A stretch of 11,265 nucleotides of DNA from an uncultured Opitutia bacterium (GTDB taxonomy: Bacteria > Verrucomicrobiota > Verrucomicrobiia > Opitutales > UBA953), in assembly GCA_903853185.1 (NCBI GenBank), contig CAINSX010000260.1, positions 1 through 11,265 of the forward strand. Direction: 5' to 3'. The position numbers and the translations under genes were made by a program. Shown piece by piece: positions 8,258 to 11,265 of the stretch (its first letter is position 1; each line of letters opens with the position of its first letter). The notes beneath the pieces were generated by a model. That model had not been told where the DNA came from, ran no database searches, and worked only from the letters and a program-made list of their open reading frames with translations.

Positions 8258-8895
8258 GCAGCCGCTTCTCCTTCCCTTTTGACGCCGGCCCCTTCGTCTG
8301 GCTCCTCCTGCTGCTCGCCTTCCTCGCCCTGGTCTTCGTCGTCGAACGGGCGATGTTCCTGCACCGCGGCCTCGTGCTCTCCTCTGACTTCATCGAAGGA
8401 GTCCGTAACAACCTGCGCGCCGGCCGCCCCCTCGAAGCCCTCGCTGCCTGTGAAGAGTCGCCTGGCCCTGTGCCCCGCGTCGTGAAAGCCGCCTTGCTCC
8501 GCTCAGCCAGCGGCGAAGAAGCCATGCGCGCCGCTGCGACCGAAGCCGCCTTACTCGAGCTACCGGTGCTCGAACGTCGCCTCGGCACCATCGCCTCCAT
8601 CGGCCGCGTCGCCCCCTTACTCGGCCTCGCCGGCGCGATTTTCTCTGGCTTCAACTTAGCTTCCGCGCTCCGGGATGGCAGCGTCTATGCTTCAGCCAAT
8701 GGACTGCTGACCGAAGTCCAGGCTGCCCTCGCCACCGCAGGTTTCGCCATGGTAATCGCCGCTGCCTGCGCAATGGCCCACCACTTCCTCGTCGGACGCG
8801 TCCGCTCGATCGTCACCGAGATGGAGATCGCGGCCCACTCGATCATCACCTTCGTGCGCCACGAGCTACCCGAGGAGAAACCTCGCCAGAGCTGA
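8254..8895 (+). CDS. MotA/TolQ/ExbB-family membrane protein with altered channel residues
   Basis: The 213-residue product has the ExbB/TolQ layout: span 1 at about residues 13-31, a cytoplasmic domain at about 35-108, span 2 at about 111-133 (RVAPLLGLAGAIFSGF) and span 3 at about 153-180. Family members form a pentameric inner-membrane channel around ExbD/TolR and turn proton flow into force on an envelope partner. Aligning by eye with E. coli ExbB, the TM2 pore Thr148 becomes A128, Glu176 of TM3 becomes Q156 and Pro190 becomes A170, while Thr181 is kept as T161. The usual LGLLGTVxGM box reads LGLAGAIFSG. Whether it still conducts protons is therefore doubtful. It overlaps the TPR gene by 4 bases and lies 1 base before the ExbD-like gene, so the three form one translational unit. 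The symbol exbB is withheld because TonB-dependent function is unproven. Confidence 0.85.
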   Translation: MSSRFSFPFDAGPFVWLLLLLAFLALVFVVERAMFLHRGLVLSSDFIEGVRNNLRAGRPLEALAACEESPGPVPRVVKAALLRSASGEEAMRAAATEAALLELPVLERRLGTIASIGRVAPLLGLAGAIFSGFNLASALRDGSVYASANGLLTEVQAALATAGFAMVIAAACAMAHHFLVGRVRSIVTEMEIAAHSIITFVRHELPEEKPRQS

Positions 8896-8896
8896 G

Positions 8897-9358
8897 ATGA
8901 GGACGCCCCTCGGAGTCCTGGAAAAAGTCCGGCCGGCCGAACAAGGCCTGGATTTCGTGCCGTTGGCCCTCGCCCTCGTCTGCGCGGCGCTGACCTACGT
9001 CCTTTCTGCCGAATTCATCTTCGCTCCGGGCATGTACGTCGGCTTCGATGAGCGCCCGGGGGCCGTCTCGCCCACGATGAAGACGCCGAAACTCGCTGCC
9101 GGCGATATGGCACGAACTTCCCTGACGGTGACCCTCGTCTCCGCCCGCGGCACCAGCGTCTTCATCGTCGCCGGTCGCGTGGTCACCCGCGAGGGCCTCG
9201 AACAAGAACTCCGTCGTGTCGCCGCCAAGGGCGGCGCCTCTCGTCCCATCCTGATCAAGGCCGACGCTTCGCTCACCATGCAGAGCTTCCTCGATGTCTG
9301 TGAACTGGCCCGCAAGGCTGGCTTCCCCGGCGTCCTGGTTGCGGCTGATGAACGTTGA
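8897..9358 (+). CDS. ExbD/TolR-family protein lacking the usual transmembrane Asp
   Basis: The 153-residue product follows the ExbD/TolR plan: a short cytoplasmic N-terminus (1-18), one membrane span (about 20-43) and a periplasmic domain. The C-terminal part, with PILIKADASLTMQSFLDVCELARKAGFPGVLV, fits the ExbD fold (a strand, the aD motif, then a helix ending in aG). In E. coli ExbD the span begins TPFIDV, with Asp25 three residues after Pro22 acting as the essential proton carrier. Here the span reads VPLALALVC: the proline is at residue 22 but residue 25 is Leu, and no other acidic residue lies inside the span (D19 and E39 sit at its edges). I see no frameshift that would restore the motif. 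It starts 1 base after the ExbB-like gene. Assignment to ExbD rests on layout, the C-terminal domain and the neighbour, so it is less certain than the ExbB call. Confidence 0.75.
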   Translation: MRTPLGVLEKVRPAEQGLDFVPLALALVCAALTYVLSAEFIFAPGMYVGFDERPGAVSPTMKTPKLAAGDMARTSLTVTLVSARGTSVFIVAGRVVTREGLEQELRRVAAKGGASRPILIKADASLTMQSFLDVCELARKAGFPGVLVAADER

Positions 9359-9365
9359 TTCGCGG

Positions 9366-9393
9366 TTGCCACGGCCGAGTCGGGTAGAACATT
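9366..9393 (+). promoter_or_regulatory. Possible promoter for uppS-cdsA-miaA
   Basis: The 45-base gap after the ExbD-like gene contains TTGCCA (9366-9371) followed by an A/T-richer patch at 9385-9393. Two -10 readings are possible: TAGAAC at 9385-9390 (a better hexamer, but a spacer of only 13) or AACATT at 9388-9393 (spacer 16, poorer hexamer). The uppS GTG lies 10-13 bases downstream of these, so little or no leader would remain if that start is right. Evidence is weak; it is reported because the other two larger gaps show the same TTGCC arrangement. Confidence 0.2.
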
Positions 9394-9403
9394 CTCCGGC
9401 CAA

Positions 9404-10165
9404 GTGTCCCCCCCAGCGCCCATCCCCTCCGTTAATCCCGTGCCACCGCGTCACATCGGTATCATCATGGATGGCAACGGACGATGGGCCACCGCCAAAG
9501 GACTCCCTCGGCTCGAAGGGCATCGCCGCGGAGCCGAAAGGCTCATCGAGATCATCGACGCCTGCATCGACGGCGGCATCGGCACGCTCACGGTCTTCGC
9601 CTTCTCGGCCGAGAACTGGAAACGTCCGCTCGAGGAAGTCAGCGGCCTCTTCAAACTCGGCGAGTGGATCCTCCGCGCGCACCTCGCGCGCCTCGAGAAA
9701 CGCAACGTCCGCCTCCGCGTGATCGGCGACATCAGCGCCCTCCCTGAATTCGTCCGCGTGCCGCTCGAGGACGTGATCAAGTCCAGCAAAGACAACACGG
9801 CCTTCACCCTGGTCGTCGCCCTCAACTACGGCGCTCGCCAGGAGATCGTCGCTGCTGCGCAATCCGTTGCCGCCGACGTCGCCGCCGGTAAGCTTAAGCC
9901 GGACGAAGTCGACTGGTCGGTGGTCGAGACCCGCCTGCAGACCGCCGGGATGCCTGACCCCGACCTGATCATCCGCACATCCGGTGAATTCCGCCTCAGC
10001 AACTTCCTGCTCCTGCAGTCCGCCTACGCCGAGATCGTCTTCGCCTCGGTCTTCTGGCCTGACTTCGATAAAGCCCAGCTCCAGCTCGCGCTCGCCGAGT
10101 ACGCGAAGCGCGAACGTCGCTTCGGCCAGACCCGCGAACAGATCCAAACCTCCGCCCAAGCATGA
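9404..10165 (+). CDS. uppS: Isoprenyl transferase (undecaprenyl diphosphate synthase)
   Basis: UppS condenses isopentenyl diphosphate onto farnesyl diphosphate with cis geometry to make undecaprenyl diphosphate, the lipid carrier for peptidoglycan and other envelope polymers. The 253-residue product has the family motifs in order: HIGIIMDGNGRWA with catalytic D23, GHRRGAER, FAFSAENWKRP (65-75), and RTSGEFRLSNFLLLQSAYAE (191-210), in which R191, R197 and E210 match the pyrophosphate- and metal-binding residues. It ends with the conserved RERRFG. The usual tryptophan in NFLLWQ is leucine (L204). The start is uncertain: GTG at 9404 gives a proline-rich 16-residue tail, while an in-frame GTG at 9440 would begin only four residues before the conserved HIGIIMDG. 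Neither has a Shine-Dalgarno sequence. Its stop overlaps the cdsA start (ATGA). Confidence 0.95.
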   Translation: MSPPAPIPSVNPVPPRHIGIIMDGNGRWATAKGLPRLEGHRRGAERLIEIIDACIDGGIGTLTVFAFSAENWKRPLEEVSGLFKLGEWILRAHLARLEKRNVRLRVIGDISALPEFVRVPLEDVIKSSKDNTAFTLVVALNYGARQEIVAAAQSVAADVAAGKLKPDEVDWSVVETRLQTAGMPDPDLIIRTSGEFRLSNFLLLQSAYAEIVFASVFWPDFDKAQLQLALAEYAKRERRFGQTREQIQTSAQA

Positions 10166-11049
10166 AAGACCGCGCCCTCAGCACCATCGGCCTCTGGGTC
10201 ATCGTCGGGCTCGTCATCTGGGTCGGCGGCTTCTTCTCCGTCGCAGAACAGGCGTCCTTCGGCCTGCTCGCGCTGATCATCTGCGCCGCGCAGTATGAAT
10301 TCTACCAGCTCGTCCGCGCCATCCCCGGCGTCGGCCGTCCCAATGTCTCCGGCATCGTCGCCGGCTTCGCCCTACACTTTGGACTTTTCTTCCTCGTCGC
10401 CGAAGAAGCCCGCGCAAACACCCTCCTGACCGGCGGAGCCTTGCTCGTCGGCCTGCACCTGCTTTCGCTCCTGCGCCATCCGGGCGAAGTCCCGACCCTG
10501 CTGCGCCGCTTCCCGACCCTGTACGGCTTCGCCTACCTGCCCTTCATGCTGGCTTCGCTCATCGCCATCGCGCGCATGAAGGACGGCCACCTGCTTACCG
10601 CCAAGTCCGTCGGCCTCTACTACGTCGTCTGGGTCTTCGTCGCGACGAAGTTCACCGACGTCGGCGGACTTCTCATCGGCGTGCCGTTCGGCAAACATAA
10701 GATCGCCCCGACCATCAGCCCGGCCAAGAGCTGGGAAGGCTGCGTGGGCGGACTCGCCGCTTCCGCCGGAGCCTCCGCGCTCTTCGCCTGGATCCTGCGC
10801 GACACCTTCGGCATCGCCTTCATGGTGCCATGGAAGGCGGCCGTCATGGCCTTGCCGATCGCCGTGCTCAGCATCCCCTCCGACCTGATCGAATCCGTCT
10901 TCAAGCGGCTCGCTGGCGCCAAGGATTCCGGAGCGACGATTCCTGGTATCGGTGGAGCGCTCGACCTAATCGATAGCATGGTACTCACTTCGCCTGCCGC
11001 CCTGATCCTGCTGTCGTATTGCCTCGATTGGGCTAAGCGCGCCGGATGA
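10162..11049 (+). CDS. cdsA: Phosphatidate cytidylyltransferase (CDP-diacylglycerol synthase)
   Basis: CdsA makes CDP-diacylglycerol from phosphatidate and CTP in the inner membrane, the precursor of all bacterial phospholipid head groups, and so lies downstream of PlsY in the same pathway. The 295-residue product is strongly hydrophobic with about seven or eight spans. Recognisable landmarks are TDVGGLLIGVPFGKHKIAP, SPAKSWEG (a variant of SPKKTWEG) and the C-terminal signature SVFKRLAGAKDSGATIPG (from residue 245) followed by IGG and LDLIDS. In the canonical signature the end reads PGHGG followed by LDRxD; here H is I263 and R is L269, while K254, D255, D268 and D271 are kept. I believe this variant occurs in the PVC group, but that is from memory. 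The gene overlaps uppS and miaA by 4 bases at each end, implying translational coupling. Confidence 0.93.
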   Translation: MKDRALSTIGLWVIVGLVIWVGGFFSVAEQASFGLLALIICAAQYEFYQLVRAIPGVGRPNVSGIVAGFALHFGLFFLVAEEARANTLLTGGALLVGLHLLSLLRHPGEVPTLLRRFPTLYGFAYLPFMLASLIAIARMKDGHLLTAKSVGLYYVVWVFVATKFTDVGGLLIGVPFGKHKIAPTISPAKSWEGCVGGLAASAGASALFAWILRDTFGIAFMVPWKAAVMALPIAVLSIPSDLIESVFKRLAGAKDSGATIPGIGGALDLIDSMVLTSPAALILLSYCLDWAKRAG

Positions 11050-11265
11050 CCCAGTCCGTGCCAGCGATCCATGTGCTGACGGGGCCGACCGCCGTCGGCA
11101 AGACGGAGACCGCGCTGCGCTGGGCCGAACAGCACGATGCGGAGACTATCTCCTGCGACTCCGTCTGCGTCTATCGCGGCATGGATATCGGTTCAGCCAA
11201 GCCCACGCCCGAAGAACAGCGCCGCGTCCGCCATCACGGCCTCGACCTCGTCGAACCTACGGAAC
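11046..11265 (+). CDS. miaA: tRNA dimethylallyltransferase MiaA, N-terminal part (cut by window end)
   Basis: MiaA transfers a dimethylallyl group from DMAPP to N6 of A37 in tRNAs that read codons starting with U, improving anticodon pairing. The visible 73 residues begin with a P-loop GPTAVGKT (residues 13-20), the conserved catalytic Asp region SCDSVCVYRGMDIGSAKP (36-53, with D38) and the following HHGLDLVEP. DSRQVYRG of the common form is DSVCVYRG here and GTAK is GSAK; both look like mild variants. The ATG overlaps the cdsA stop codon (ATGA), so it is probably translated together with uppS and cdsA. The remaining roughly three quarters of the gene lies beyond the window. Confidence 0.95.
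   Translation, partial: MTQSVPAIHVLTGPTAVGKTETALRWAEQHDAETISCDSVCVYRGMDIGSAKPTPEEQRRVRHHGLDLVEPTE

Noticed and set aside
9971..10033. Trp to Leu change in the UppS NFLLWQ motif (L204)
   Set aside because: All catalytic and metal-binding residues are present, so this looks like a tolerated variant rather than a functional change.
8846..10159. A 437-codon open frame on the - strand across the ExbD-like gene and uppS
   Set aside because: It overlaps two + strand genes and an intergenic gap, shows no domain and has the same shadow composition.

Overview
The window is about 11.3 kb of GC-rich bacterial chromosome. Every gene lies on the + strand and spacing is very tight: no gene-free stretch exceeds 90 bases. 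I see no tRNA, rRNA, CRISPR array, insertion sequence, phage gene or repeat array, and no convincing terminator hairpin. Leucine is mostly CTC and valine mostly GTC, and none of the ten visible gene starts has a good Shine-Dalgarno sequence. The gene set, the CdsA C-terminal variant (PGIGG...LDLIDS) and the codon style suggest the Planctomycetes-Verrucomicrobia-Chlamydiae group, perhaps Verrucomicrobiota/Opitutae. That assignment is an inference from memory of these families, not a search result.

Region 1 (2-508) is the 3' end of a UvrD/PcrA-like superfamily I helicase. Region 2 (598-5417) is a tightly packed biosynthetic operon: serA (first step of serine synthesis), plsY (first acylation in phospholipid synthesis), hom and lysC (aspartate-family amino acids), with gaps of 3, 10 and 7 bases. 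Aspartokinase and homoserine dehydrogenase supply two of the steps from aspartate to homoserine; the asd gene between them in the pathway is not here.

Region 3 (5468-9358) is the unusual part. A 929-residue secreted TPR-like solenoid protein overlaps a MotA/TolQ/ExbB-family gene by 4 bases, which is followed after 1 base by an ExbD-family gene. By eye, both motor proteins lack key proton-pathway residues: the ExbD-like protein has Leu where the membrane Asp should be, and the ExbB-like protein has Ala at the TM2 pore Thr and Gln at the TM3 Glu. This looks like a repurposed or alternatively powered ExbBD complex with a large periplasmic TPR partner, and it is the best candidate here for an undescribed system.

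Region 4 (9404-11265) is a translationally coupled set uppS-cdsA-miaA (each junction a 4-base ATGA overlap; miaA is cut by the window edge). It links undecaprenyl-PP synthesis, CDP-diacylglycerol synthesis and tRNA isopentenylation; UppS and MiaA both use C5 isoprenoid precursors. The three gaps that could hold promoters (509-597, 5418-5467, 9359-9403) all contain TTGCC upstream of a more A/T-rich stretch, so the window probably carries three transcription units after the helicase gene.
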